Made by a program: the position numbers and the translations under genes. A stretch of 56,437 nucleotides of DNA from Actinomyces oris. GTDB taxonomy: Bacteria > Actinomycetota > Actinomycetes > Actinomycetales > Actinomycetaceae. Positions 43,876-52,775 of this stretch are shown here, piece after piece. Numbering within the stretch: the first letter of the stretch is position 1; every line of letters begins with the position of its first letter. Location of the stretch: contig NZ_MSKS01000038.1 in NCBI RefSeq assembly GCF_001937445.1, positions 1 to 56,437 of the forward strand, given 5' to 3'. The notes below the pieces were generated by a model. It saw nothing but the letters and a program-made list of their open reading frames with translations. It did no database searches and was not told where the DNA came from.

Positions 43876-46566
43876 TCAGCGACGCCCGCGGCGGGCCAGG
43901 GCGACGTAGCACACCACCATGCAGGCCAGGCCGATGGCTGAGAGCATGCCGTAGTCCGTCAGCCACTGCGCGGTCTCGTGCTTCCACAGCGCGTCGTCAC
44001 GGTTGGGCAGGATGGCGAGCATCTCCAACGTGGAGGAGGCCATGGCGTAACCCCATCGCGATGGCATGAACCAGGCGAGCTGCTCGAAGACCGCCCGTCC
44101 CGCGATCGGGATGATGCCGCCGGACAGGACCAGCTGGGCCATGATGGAGACCACCAGGACCGGCATGACCTGCTCGGAGGAGGAGACCATCGCGGAGACG
44201 GCCAGCCCCAGGAGCCCGGAGACGAAGGCGACGGCCCAGCAGCAGAAGGCCAGCTCCAGCCCCGGCCACCCCTCCAGGATGACGGCATCTGAGGGGCCCT
44301 TGTTGAGGGCCAGGGCGATGCCCACCATCAGTGCGGTCTGAATGGTGGTGATGAGCGCCAGGATGGTCGCCTTGGAGAACAGGTAGGCGCCGGATCTCAG
44401 ACCGACGGCCTTCTCCCGCAGGAAGACGTCCCGCTCCCCAATGAGGTCACGGATGGTCGCCGACATCCCGGAGAACGCCGCCCCGGTGATGAGAATGACC
44501 AACAGCTGCAGGGCCTGGCTGGAGTACTTGATGATCGGGGGAGTGGGGTTCTCCGGCGTCGGGGGAGTGGGCTCCGGGTAGTGGGGGACCGCGAAACCGT
44601 CGCTGCCCTCGATCGCCTTGGTCAGCAGTCCCATGATGATGGGCAGTAACAGCATGAAGGCGAGGTAGGACGGGTCGGCCGCCACGATCCGCAGCTGGCG
44701 CCGCACGAGGGTCGAGACCTGCCTGAGCACGGACTGCTGCTTGGGCGGCTTCTCCTGCGTCGCCGGCCCGGCGGCCGCTGCGGGAGCCCCTCCGCGCCGC
44801 GTCGAGGGCACCGTGGCCTCCATGTACTGACGCAGCTCCGCGGTGTGGTTGCGGATGAGGGCGTAGACGTCGGCGTAGCCGTCCACGGCGGGCGGGTCGG
44901 GCAGAGTGCCCTTCGGCGTGTTGAGCAGCAGACGGCCCTGGGAGGCGATCTCGTTGAGCCTCTGGCGGAAGTAGGGGAGCACCTCGCGGGGGGCGCCGTA
45001 GTAGACGGGCTTGCCGCCCGCAGCCAGGATGAGGACCTTGTCCGCGCGGTCGATGTGGTTCTCATTGTGGGTGACGACGACGACCGTGCGGCCGCTGTCA
45101 CCAGGACGTGTCCCGTGAGCCAGGGATGCCAGCAGGTCCATGACGTCACGGTCCAGCTGGGGGTCCAGACCGGAGGTGGGCTCGTCGAGGAACAGGAGGC
45201 TGGGGCGTGTCAGCAGCTCGATGGCGGTGGAGACCCGCTTGCGCTGTCCTCCGGAGAGCTTCTTGACCCGCTTGTCCACATGCGCGGTCAGGTCGAGATC
45301 CTCCAGGACCTCGGCGATGCGCTGGCGCCGCTCGGCCTTGGACACGTCCTTGGCGAAGCGCAGCTCAGCGGCGTACTCGAGGGTCTTGCGGACAGTGAGG
45401 GCTGAGTGAATGACGTCGCTCTGGGGGACCACGCCGATCTTGTTGCGCATGACCGGGTAGTGCTCGTACACGTCCAGCCCGTTGAAGAGCACCTGGCCCT
45501 CCTGGGCCTTCTGCTCACCGGTGAGGGCCTTGAGCAGTGTCGACTTCCCGGCTCCCGACGGGCCGACGACGGCCAGCAGCTCATTGCCCGGCAGGGAGAA
45601 GGAGATGCCGTCAAGCAGCGTCATGCTGCCGTTGTTGACGCGGAAGGTCAGGTCCTTACCCACCAGCTCGCCGCCGGCTCCGCCCGCAACCTGGACCTCG
45701 CACAGACCGTCCGGGCTCAGGGCGATGAATGTGGAGCCCAGCCCCAGAAGCACGGGCTGGGTGACCTGGACCTGTGACACGCGCTGCCCAGCGACATACA
45801 GGCCGTTGGTGGAGCCCAGATCGGTGACGACCATTCCGTTGGGGGAGACGTCGATACGGGCATGGTGCTTGGAGATGAGCGGGTCATCCAGAACCAGGGT
45901 GTTGTCGGGCGCGCGCCCGATGGTGCCCGAGGAGGTGACGCGGAAGGACTTGAGCGTGTGCCGCGAGGTGGGGAAGGCGCCCGAGCTCGCTGAGCTCGAT
46001 GAGGGCGGCGCCGGGCGGCCCGGGGGTGCCACGTAGGTGGCTGCTGAGGACGCTGATGCCATGGCCTGGGGAACGGGCGCGGCCTGCGCCGAGAGGGCTG
46101 CGGCCGAGGACTGGCCGGCAGGGCGCTGGAGGAGGGGAGCGGCTTGCGGGGCGGAGGCCGCACTCGGCTGCGATGGGATGAAGGGGGCGCTCGGCGCGGA
46201 TGGCACGGGCCGGCCCATCGGCTGGGACTGGATGGGGGCGCCGGTCTGAGGCACGCTGCCGGAGACGACCGGAGTGAGCCCCAGCGCAGGCCCGGAGGCG
46301 TCGCCCAGCTGGATACGAGTGCCTTGAGTCACGAGTGCCTCGCGCGTCACGGCCCCGTTGACGAGCATGCCGTTACGTCCCTGGCACCTCACCGCCCACC
46401 CGGCCGGGGTGGGGGTCACCTGGAGGTGGGTGCGGGAGACCAGGGGGTGGACGATCTGAACATCGCTGTCCGGTGAGCGTCCCACGGTGAAAGGCGCGGT
46501 GAAGGTGTGGGGCTCCAGTGATGCCTGGGCAGAGAGGGAGCGCACGATGAGTGCGGGAGTGGGCAA
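43876..46566 (-). CDS. FHA-domain ABC transporter (Rv1747-like)
   Basis: An 896-residue fused half-transporter. A first FHA domain (VGRSPDSDVQIVHPLVSRTHL, about 28-48) and a second (IGRAPDNTLVLDDPLISKHHARI with GSTNG, about 216-255) bind phosphothreonine. A Pro/Ala/Ser linker between them holds possible phosphorylation sites. The ATPase follows, with VGPSGAGKSTLLKAL (about 335-349), the signature LSGGQRKRV and Walker B LLFLDEPTSGLD. The ABC-2/ABCG-type membrane domain with six helices ends the chain. I chose TTG at 46566 because GGAAGG precedes it and the FHA fold begins there; GTG at 46608 adds 14 residues. The mycobacterial relative is controlled by a neighbouring kinase. Confidence 0.9.
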   Translation of the reverse strand: MPTPALIVRSLSAQASLEPHTFTAPFTVGRSPDSDVQIVHPLVSRTHLQVTPTPAGWAVRCQGRNGMLVNGAVTREALVTQGTRIQLGDASGPALGLTPVVSGSVPQTGAPIQSQPMGRPVPSAPSAPFIPSQPSAASAPQAAPLLQRPAGQSSAAALSAQAAPVPQAMASASSAATYVAPPGRPAPPSSSSASSGAFPTSRHTLKSFRVTSSGTIGRAPDNTLVLDDPLISKHHARIDVSPNGMVVTDLGSTNGLYVAGQRVSQVQVTQPVLLGLGSTFIALSPDGLCEVQVAGGAGGELVGKDLTFRVNNGSMTLLDGISFSLPGNELLAVVGPSGAGKSTLLKALTGEQKAQEGQVLFNGLDVYEHYPVMRNKIGVVPQSDVIHSALTVRKTLEYAAELRFAKDVSKAERRQRIAEVLEDLDLTAHVDKRVKKLSGGQRKRVSTAIELLTRPSLLFLDEPTSGLDPQLDRDVMDLLASLAHGTRPGDSGRTVVVVTHNENHIDRADKVLILAAGGKPVYYGAPREVLPYFRQRLNEIASQGRLLLNTPKGTLPDPPAVDGYADVYALIRNHTAELRQYMEATVPSTRRGGAPAAAAGPATQEKPPKQQSVLRQVSTLVRRQLRIVAADPSYLAFMLLLPIIMGLLTKAIEGSDGFAVPHYPEPTPPTPENPTPPIIKYSSQALQLLVILITGAAFSGMSATIRDLIGERDVFLREKAVGLRSGAYLFSKATILALITTIQTALMVGIALALNKGPSDAVILEGWPGLELAFCCWAVAFVSGLLGLAVSAMVSSSEQVMPVLVVSIMAQLVLSGGIIPIAGRAVFEQLAWFMPSRWGYAMASSTLEMLAILPNRDDALWKHETAQWLTDYGMLSAIGLACMVVCYVALARRGRR

Positions 46567-46963
46567 GGGGCGGTCCTTCCGGAGGAGTGGGATGGGGCTT
46601 CCGGCCACGATACTGGTGTTTCGGCGTCGTCGCTAAGAGTGAGGACTCCCCGGCGTGAGGTTGGATACATGCCGATGGCGTCGTCGGGGCGGGTACGGGG
46701 ACCTCCGAGGTGTCGATCGAACCGGTCACAGGGTCGTTGCAGTGCGATCACGGTCGTATTGCGGCGCGGGCGCTGAGTGGCGTGAGGGATGACCGTTGTG
46801 GCTTTGCAGAACCGATCGGCCGTTCGGATCGATGCACGCTCGTCATGGCGGCGTGATCTTCTCGAGATCGTCTTCTGGTGCTGACAGCAGCGCTGGGGCG
46901 CCCCTCTCATCGGGGGCGGGGCCGCCGGGTTGATGGCGTAGGCTGGTGAGGCGCTTCGCGCAC
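46567..46963. other. Intergenic region before tRNA-Arg
   Basis: Holds the start region of the FHA-ABC gene and the promoter of tRNA-Arg. A -10-like TAGGCT at 46939-46944 stands 19 bases before the mature tRNA end. GATCT/AGATC repeats flank TCTCG near 46855. The open stretches here lack coding features and I see no gene. Confidence 0.4.
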
Positions 46964-47036
46964 GCCTCCGTAGCTCAATGGATAGAGCATCGGCCTTCTA
47001 ATCCGCAGGTTGCCGGTTCGAGTCCGGCCGGGGGCA
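46964..47036 (+). tRNA. tRNA-Arg (anticodon TCT)
   Basis: The acceptor stem GCCTCCG pairs with CGGGGGC (one G/T). The D arm is TAGCTCAATGGATAGAGC, the anticodon loop CTTCTAA gives TCT, and the T arm GCCGGTTCGAGTCCGGC is standard. The discriminator base is A; CCA is not encoded. Confidence 0.95.
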
Positions 47037-47343
47037 CTGGCTGTCGAGACCGAGAAGGTTGATATTCCGCGGACTATCGACCGTTCGGGTCGCCGGATCG
47101 CAGGGACTGAGGCGACGATGTCGCACTCATCGCCACCGGCTTTATCCGGCTTGGACGCCGCAGTCGGAGGCTGAGTTCCGGGCACGCCTGAGGGGCGGAT
47201 TCTCTTCTCGTGCGAGATTCGGTGCGCGCTCTCAGCGGTCACAGCGGGGTGACAGGAGACTCTCACTGGGCTTGCGACACATGTGGTGTGAACTGTCGAG
47301 ATCAATCGTCGACTCCGCTGCGCTGTGCTCATAGTGTTGGCAC
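47037..47343 (+). promoter_or_regulatory. Intergenic region with leaderless promoter of GTPase gene
   Basis: No gene is seen in these 307 bases. At its end TCGACT (47309-47314) and TAGTGT (47332-47337) are 17 bases apart, and the second lies six bases before the ATG at 47344. This is the same arrangement as at leuB and ilvE and suggests a leaderless mRNA. Confidence 0.45.
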
Positions 47344-48945
47344 ATGCCCGCTCCTGTCCCCTCGCGCCACTCCCAGGACGACGCCCCCGTCTCCGCCCTG
47401 AGTCGCGCTCAGCTCCTCGATGTCCTGTCCGACCTGGTCCGGGATCTCGAGCGCCTCGACCTGGCTCTGAGTGCCGACGGCATCGAGGCTGCCCGCACGT
47501 TGCGCGACGGTCTCATCGGGCAGGTCCGTGACCAGGTCATTCCTCGCCTCCAGGATGCCGACATCCCATCCATCGTGGTGATCGGCGGATCGACGGGTGC
47601 CGGGAAGTCCACGCTCGTCAACTCCGTGCTCGGTCAGGAGGTCTCAGTTGCCGGCGTGCTCAGGCCCACCACTCGAACTCCGGTGCTGGTGGCCAATCCT
47701 GAGGATATGGGCTCACTGTCCGAGCACCCTCTGACCCAGGTGTGCCGGCAGGAGGTCTCCGCTGCCATTCCGGCCGGCCTGGCCCTGATCGATGCCTCGG
47801 ACCTGGACTCCGTGCACGAGGCCAACCGCGCCCTGGCCGGCAGGCTGCTGGAGGCGGCCGATCTGTGGCTCTTCGTCACCACCGCGGCGCGTTACGGCGA
47901 TCAGACACCGTGGACGACGCTGGAGGAGGCCGCACGCCGTGAGACCCCCATCGGCGTGGTTCTCAACCGGGTGCCGGCGAGGATTCTGCCCGAGGTGCGT
48001 CGGGATCTCATCACCCGCCTGCAGGGGCTGGGACTGTCGGAGGCGCCCTTCTTCGTCGTCCCGGACGCCGGGCCGCACGAGGGGCTCCTGTCGGGTGACG
48101 GCGTCAGCGAGCTGCGCGACTGGCTGCAGCTCCTTGCCGGGCGTCACCGCGCAGCCGGTCTCGTGCGTCGTACCGGCAGAGGGGTGTGGAGCACACTGCG
48201 CGCCGACCTGGAGCGCCTGGCCGACGACGTCGACGCCCAGGACGCGGTGGCCCAGGAGCTGGAGAGGACGTGCCAGGAGCTGAGGGAGACCGCCATCGAG
48301 ACCATGAGCGCCGACATCAGGGCCGGCGTTGCAGGCCAGGGCGCCACCGCCACCCGGTGGATCACCCTGGCCTCCTCCGGAGGTCCGCTGGCCTCGCTGG
48401 CCCAGGGGGGCAAGTTGCGCAGAGGGTTCCTGGGACGGGCGGACAAGGCCCGCGCCGAGGGGCTCTCCCAGCTGGCCAACGACGCCCGCCAGGCCCTGGC
48501 CAACCAGCTTCAGGCCGCTATCGTCGCCTTGAACGCCGAGGCTCGAAGGGCCTGGGCCGAGGCGGGGGCAGAGGAACGTGCGCACAGGATCCTGGGGCAG
48601 GGTGATGACGCGGCCGCGACCATTGAGGCCTGGGTCGGCTACCTGGAGGCCAATATCGAGAGCCCGCAGGACATCCGTAGACTGAGCCCCGGCAGTGTCA
48701 TCGACCTCCTCATCTCCGCCGCAGCCGGCGTTGACGGGGCTGTTTCAGCCGCCAGACGCCTGGGACTGGAGGAGCAGACCGCTCAGGCCAGCGCCCTCCT
48801 GGTGGAAGCGGTCACGGAGGCGCTGACTGCCACAGTCCCCAAGGGGGCGGCCACCTCGCTCGCCCCCGCCCCCGGGTTCGCCGCTGCGCTGCGTCTGCGC
48901 TCGGGCGAGCTCAAGCCCTTCACCCGTCCCGGAGCCACAGCATGA
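47344..48945 (+). CDS. Dynamin-like P-loop GTPase, first of a pair
   Basis: A 533-residue protein with a dynamin/YfjP-type GTPase domain. The P-loop is VVIGGSTGAGKSTLVNSVLG (about 78-97), followed by LRPTTRTPV with the switch I threonine. The switch II region reads LIDASDLDSV and the base-specificity motif VVLNRVP, both looser than the usual DxxG and NKxD, so nucleotide use may differ. The C-terminal half is helical and alanine-rich with no clear membrane helix. Its ATGA overlap with the next GTPase gene points to a fixed 1:1 partnership, as in paired bacterial dynamins. A role in membrane or septum remodelling is inferred from the family. Confidence 0.8.
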   Translation: MPAPVPSRHSQDDAPVSALSRAQLLDVLSDLVRDLERLDLALSADGIEAARTLRDGLIGQVRDQVIPRLQDADIPSIVVIGGSTGAGKSTLVNSVLGQEVSVAGVLRPTTRTPVLVANPEDMGSLSEHPLTQVCRQEVSAAIPAGLALIDASDLDSVHEANRALAGRLLEAADLWLFVTTAARYGDQTPWTTLEEAARRETPIGVVLNRVPARILPEVRRDLITRLQGLGLSEAPFFVVPDAGPHEGLLSGDGVSELRDWLQLLAGRHRAAGLVRRTGRGVWSTLRADLERLADDVDAQDAVAQELERTCQELRETAIETMSADIRAGVAGQGATATRWITLASSGGPLASLAQGGKLRRGFLGRADKARAEGLSQLANDARQALANQLQAAIVALNAEARRAWAEAGAEERAHRILGQGDDAAATIEAWVGYLEANIESPQDIRRLSPGSVIDLLISAAAGVDGAVSAARRLGLEEQTAQASALLVEAVTEALTATVPKGAATSLAPAPGFAAALRLRSGELKPFTRPGATA

Positions 48946-50441
48946 GCCATTCCGAATCCGTCCCCTCCACCTCGGCGCACAGAGGTTTCGAGGTGCTCGA
49001 CGCCGAGCACCTCGATGCCCGTCTGAATGCGGTTCGAGAAGCCCTGCGCCTGTGCCCCACGGAGGTTCCGGCCTCCCTGTCGATCCCTGCCCACAAGGCG
49101 CTCGATGCCGTGGCCCAGCGTCTGGCGCTGGGAGTGGATCACACCGTCGTGGCGCTCTTCGGGGGCACCGGTTCGGGCAAGTCGTCGCTGTTCAACGCCT
49201 TGACCCAGCTGAACTTCGCAGATGTCGGCGCGCGTCGTCCCACGACGTCGCGGGCCGCCGCCTGCTCCTGGGGTGACGACGCCGGCCCGCTCCTGGACTT
49301 CCTCGGGGTCTCCTCGGAACGGCGCATCCGGAGGGACTCGATTCTCGACGCCGAGGACCAGGGCTCCATGTCCGGCCTGGTCCTGCTCGACGTTCCCGAC
49401 TACGACTCAGTGACGACCGAGCATTCCCTGCAAGTGGATCGCCTCGTCCCGTTGGCCGACATCCTCGTGTGGGTGGTTGATCCTCAGAAGTACGCCGACG
49501 CGGCCCTGCACGACGGTTACCTGCGCGGACTGGGTGCCCGTCAGGAGGACATGCTCGTCCTGGTCAACCAGGTGGACACCCTTCCGGAGAGCGGCTTGGC
49601 GAGTCTGCTGGACGACGTCGGGTCTCTTCTCAAGGACGACGGGCTCAGTCGGGTTCAGGTGCTCCCGGTCTCGGCCGTGCGCGGAGACAACCTCGACGTC
49701 GTGCGCAGCATGTTGCGCCAGCGCGTCGCACGGGAGTCCAACGCGGCACGCACGGCCTCGGCCGAGCTTGACGCGATCACGCGTCGTCTGCGTCCCACGG
49801 TGGCCCGCAACAAGGTGGAGCTCAATGCCGAGCTCACCGAGGAGACCACCAAGGTGCTGCTGCAGGCTTCTGGCGCCCAGGCAGTGGAGGACTCGGTGAG
49901 AGCCGGGCTGTCCAGGGTGCTGCCCAGGGCCCTGGCCCGTCCCGAACCGCCCTCGCGCACCGCAGTGTCCTCGGCCCACTCCACATGGGTCCACCGCACT
50001 TCACAGGGGCTGCCGCCCACGTGGGCCCGGAGTCTGGAGGCCGCCGTCGTCTCCCCGGAGACCTTGGCGGGGCAGACCGCCGAGGCGGTCGGTTCCGTGG
50101 CGCTGCCGGGGCACCGCCAGCCGCTGATCGACCTGCTGTGGTGGGGAGGCCTGCTCATGGTGCTCGGTGGGGTGTCGTGGCTGTCCGCCTCCGTGGTGCG
50201 AGAGGGGCTCGAGGTCCTGCACCGCAGTATCGAGATCGTCCCGGTCTGCTTCATCGCCGTCGGACTCATAGCGGTCCTGATCGCCACGGTGCGCCGGCGT
50301 AGCAGAGCGCGCCGCGAGGCGCAGCGCTATGGGCAACGGGTGCGTGCCCGCCTGGAGTCCGTGGTTGAGCGGGGACTGAGCCGGCCGGCCGCCAAGGTTC
50401 TGGACAAGCACCGGGTGCTGCAATCGGCTCTGGGGCTCTAA
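48942..50441 (+). CDS. Dynamin-like membrane GTPase, second of a pair
   Basis: A 499-residue partner of the preceding GTPase. It has a full set of GTP motifs: P-loop ALFGGTGSGKSSLFNAL (about 70-86), RRPTTSRA, switch II LLDVPDYDSV and LVNQVDTLPE for base recognition. Two adjacent membrane helices (LLWWGGLLMVLGGVSWL and VCFIAVGLIAVLIATV, about 400-450) form a hairpin before a basic tail. This arrangement, soluble GTPase plus membrane GTPase, resembles bacterial dynamin pairs such as Streptomyces DynA/DynB. No substrate or site is known; action at the membrane is clear from the helices. Confidence 0.82.
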   Translation: MSHSESVPSTSAHRGFEVLDAEHLDARLNAVREALRLCPTEVPASLSIPAHKALDAVAQRLALGVDHTVVALFGGTGSGKSSLFNALTQLNFADVGARRPTTSRAAACSWGDDAGPLLDFLGVSSERRIRRDSILDAEDQGSMSGLVLLDVPDYDSVTTEHSLQVDRLVPLADILVWVVDPQKYADAALHDGYLRGLGARQEDMLVLVNQVDTLPESGLASLLDDVGSLLKDDGLSRVQVLPVSAVRGDNLDVVRSMLRQRVARESNAARTASAELDAITRRLRPTVARNKVELNAELTEETTKVLLQASGAQAVEDSVRAGLSRVLPRALARPEPPSRTAVSSAHSTWVHRTSQGLPPTWARSLEAAVVSPETLAGQTAEAVGSVALPGHRQPLIDLLWWGGLLMVLGGVSWLSASVVREGLEVLHRSIEIVPVCFIAVGLIAVLIATVRRRSRARREAQRYGQRVRARLESVVERGLSRPAAKVLDKHRVLQSALGL

Positions 50442-50609
50442 CCCCGTCTGTGCAAGGCCACCGCGTGGCCACAGCCCTCAGCCTGCCCTCCGGGCAGAGT
50501 CATGTGGGGAGTGAGCCTGGGTCCGGCTGGGCACCTGAGGGGCGGGCCGAGCACCGTTGTGGTGCAGGGGCGGCAGAGGGCCGCCCGCCCACAACCAAGG
50601 AGCCCCCTC

Positions 50610-51305
50610 ATGACTCGTCAGCTCGACCTCACCGTTCAGGGCGTCGTCGGAACCAGTCCGGTCCTGTCCCGTGTCGGGGACAGTGCCCGTCCCTACTGTC
50701 GTTTCCGCGTCGCCGTCACCCCGACCTACCGCACTGAGCAGGGCTGGAACAATGCCGAGACGATCTGGTTCACCGCCAAGGCATGGGGGCAGCTCGCCGC
50801 CAATCTGAGTCACTCCCTGCGTAAAGGGGACGCGGTCCTGCTCACCGGACGTTTCTCCCAGGAGTCCTGGGAGAGCAACGGCAGGAAGCACGAGACCAAC
50901 GTCATCACGCTTCAGGCCGCCGGTCACGACCTGACCAGAGGGGAGTCCCGCTTCGCGCGCGTGAAAGCCGTGGAGTCGGCGCCTTCGGCCTCCTCGGGCG
51001 GTGGAACCGGTGATGTCGAGCCCGAGCCCGGTGGCGACGAGCACGTCTCATCGGATCACTGGGAGGTTGAGGCGGCGGCCTCAGGTGCCCCGGCTTCACC
51101 GGTCCCGGGGCCCGCAGCCCCCCAGGAGTCCTCAGAGTCCACTGAGCCCACCGGGTTCGGCGGGTCCGGCGCGACGCACGCAGAGAGCTCCGAGTCCTTC
51201 GTCGTCGATCCGGCCAGCGTGCGCACCGAGGGCCAGACCGGGGAGCCGTGGCCCGCCTACGAGCTCACCGATGATCTCGTCGAGCAGGCCGTAGGGGTCA
51301 GCTGA
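50610..51305 (+). CDS. Single-stranded DNA-binding protein paralogue
   Basis: Binds single-stranded DNA through an OB fold. The fold covers about residues 3-115: LDLTVQGVVGTSPVLSRVG, ARPYCRFRVAVTPTYR, TIWFTAKAWGQLAANLSHSL, KGDAVLLTGRFSQESWESNG and NVITLQAAGHDL. The 231-residue length comes from a long Ser/Gly/Pro/Glu-rich tail. The tail ends PAYELTDDLVEQAVGVS and lacks the DDDIPF-type acidic tip that recruits replication partners. It is therefore probably the secondary SSB rather than the replication one. ATG at 50610 has AAGGAG upstream. Its last 8 bases overlap the convergent gene. Confidence 0.87.
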   Translation: MTRQLDLTVQGVVGTSPVLSRVGDSARPYCRFRVAVTPTYRTEQGWNNAETIWFTAKAWGQLAANLSHSLRKGDAVLLTGRFSQESWESNGRKHETNVITLQAAGHDLTRGESRFARVKAVESAPSASSGGGTGDVEPEPGGDEHVSSDHWEVEAAASGAPASPVPGPAAPQESSESTEPTGFGGSGATHAESSESFVVDPASVRTEGQTGEPWPAYELTDDLVEQAVGVS

Positions 51306-51858
51306 TGTCGGAGTGCGCGCGCAGGAGGTAGTCGAGGTCTGCGGGATGGGCGACCTCGAGCACCTCGATGAGGATGCGGGTCACCAGGTCGGCGGTCTCG
51401 TCCGCGTCGGACAGCAGCCTGGCGAAGACATGATGGCTCTCCTGCCAGCCGATCGCCCCCAGGATCCTGCGCTCGGTGGGGCCGAGCAGCACCCGTCCCT
51501 GCGCATCGAGCTCAGGCAGCGAGACCTCGATGCCGTCGGAGCGTCCGACGAGGACCACACCCGGCAGGTCCGGGGAGGGAACGGGGGGAGTGATCAGGGA
51601 CAGTCTTGCCAGCAGCTGCGACCAGCGCCCCTGGGGAGCCAGCTCCTCGGGCTTGACCATGGGGACCGGGGCAGTCAGCAGCAGGGTCCCGCCGGACGGG
51701 TCAATGGTGGCCTCGACGGATTCTCCCCGCTGCGCGGACGGCCTGCACACCTCGTCGAGGAACCGGGCCAGCGACGAGGTGAAGCCCGCCCAGGAACCCA
51801 GGTCGACGCGATCCTCGAAGGCACGTGACAGCGCGGGCGATAGGGGGGTCTCACTCAT
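51298..51858 (-). CDS. Conserved hypothetical protein
   Basis: An unrecognised 186-residue soluble protein without signal peptide or membrane helix. It mixes acidic and hydrophobic segments (AGFTSSLARFLDEVC, GTLLLTAPVPMVKPEEL, GVVLVGRSDGIEVSLPEL, LGPTERRILGAIGWQESHHVFARLL, ILIEVLEVAHPADLDYLLRA) and seems to be an alpha/beta domain. The pattern recalls small actinobacterial proteins of the TY-Chap/YbjN-like kind, but I cannot confirm this. It overlaps the end of the SSB gene tail to tail and is divergent from ftsE. Confidence 0.6.
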   Translation of the reverse strand: MSETPLSPALSRAFEDRVDLGSWAGFTSSLARFLDEVCRPSAQRGESVEATIDPSGGTLLLTAPVPMVKPEELAPQGRWSQLLARLSLITPPVPSPDLPGVVLVGRSDGIEVSLPELDAQGRVLLGPTERRILGAIGWQESHHVFARLLSDADETADLVTRILIEVLEVAHPADLDYLLRAHSDIS

Positions 51859-52073
51859 GCTCCCAAGCCTAGGGCGCGTTGCCGGTCAGTGGATGGAGCT
51901 TGGTGCTCTCGAGTTCTGTGATCACAGGAGGATCACACCGCGTCCCGGCCATCACAAGCCACATCGACGCTGGGCGTGTCACGGCGGAAAAATGGCGTGT
52001 CGACGCATACGGTGGCCACAACGCCATGAACCCGAGTGCCGTGCTCGGGGCGCAGCAGGGGAGCAACGAGCAG

Positions 52074-52763
52074 ATGATCCGCTTCAACCACGTCTCGAAG
52101 GTCTATGACCGGGGGATGCGTCCGGCGCTCGACGACGTCGACATCAAGATCAATCGTGACGAGTTCGTGTTCCTTGTCGGCGCCTCGGGATCGGGCAAGT
52201 CGACCTTCCTGCGGCTGGTCATCCGGGAGGAACGTCCCACCAAGGGACGCATCCACGTGCTGGGTCGTGACCTGTCAAAGATCTCCTCGTGGAAGGTGCC
52301 TCAGCTGCGGCAGGAGATCGGCTTCGTCTTCCAGGACTTCCGGCTCCTGGAGAACAAGACCGTCCTGGAGAACGTGGCGCTGGCCTCCCAGGTGATCGGT
52401 AAGCCGCGCCACTACATTCTCTCCGCTGTGCCCGAGGCCCTTGACCTGGTGGGGCTGGCGGGCAAGGAGAGGCGTCTGCCGCACGAGCTCTCCGGGGGTG
52501 AGCAGCAGCGCGTGGCGATCGCCCGCGCCATGGTCAACCGGCCCAAGCTCCTCCTGGCCGATGAGCCCACCGGGAACCTGGACCCCTCGACGTCGGTCGG
52601 CATCATGCGTCTGCTCGACCGCATCAACCGGCAGGGGACCACGGTCGTCATGGCGACTCACGACGACGAGATCGTCGACCAGATGCGTAAACGCGTCATC
52701 GAGCTCAAGGGCGGCGAGGTCGTGCGCGACCAGGACCGCGGCGTCTACGGCTCGGACCGCTGA
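52074..52763 (+). CDS. ftsE: Cell division ATP-binding protein FtsE
   Basis: The ATPase of the FtsEX complex, which transmits a cytoplasmic signal to activate peptidoglycan hydrolases at the septum. The 229 residues show [20 protein letters not shown], Walker [14 protein letters not shown] (about 36-48), Q-loop [14 protein letters not shown], signature [15 protein letters not shown] and Walker [13 protein letters not shown]. The length matches the family. I chose ATG at 52074, with AGGGGAG about ten bases upstream; an ATG at 52026 is in frame but less likely. ftsX follows after 12 bases. prfB, often directly upstream in related genomes, is not here. Confidence 0.95.
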   Translation: MIRFNHVSKVYDRGMRPALDDVDIKINRDEFVFLVGASGSGKSTFLRLVIREERPTKGRIHVLGRDLSKISSWKVPQLRQEIGFVFQDFRLLENKTVLENVALASQVIGKPRHYILSAVPEALDLVGLAGKERRLPHELSGGEQQRVAIARAMVNRPKLLLADEPTGNLDPSTSVGIMRLLDRINRQGTTVVMATHDDEIVDQMRKRVIELKGGEVVRDQDRGVYGSDR

Positions 52764-52775
52764 AGGAGAAGAACT

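Noticed and set aside
46907-47332. Open frame on the minus strand across tRNA-Arg, containing GRTRTGNLRIRRPMLYPLSYGG-like sequence
   Set aside because: It is the antisense translation of the tRNA, a well-known spurious protein. It has no ribosome binding site or codon pattern.
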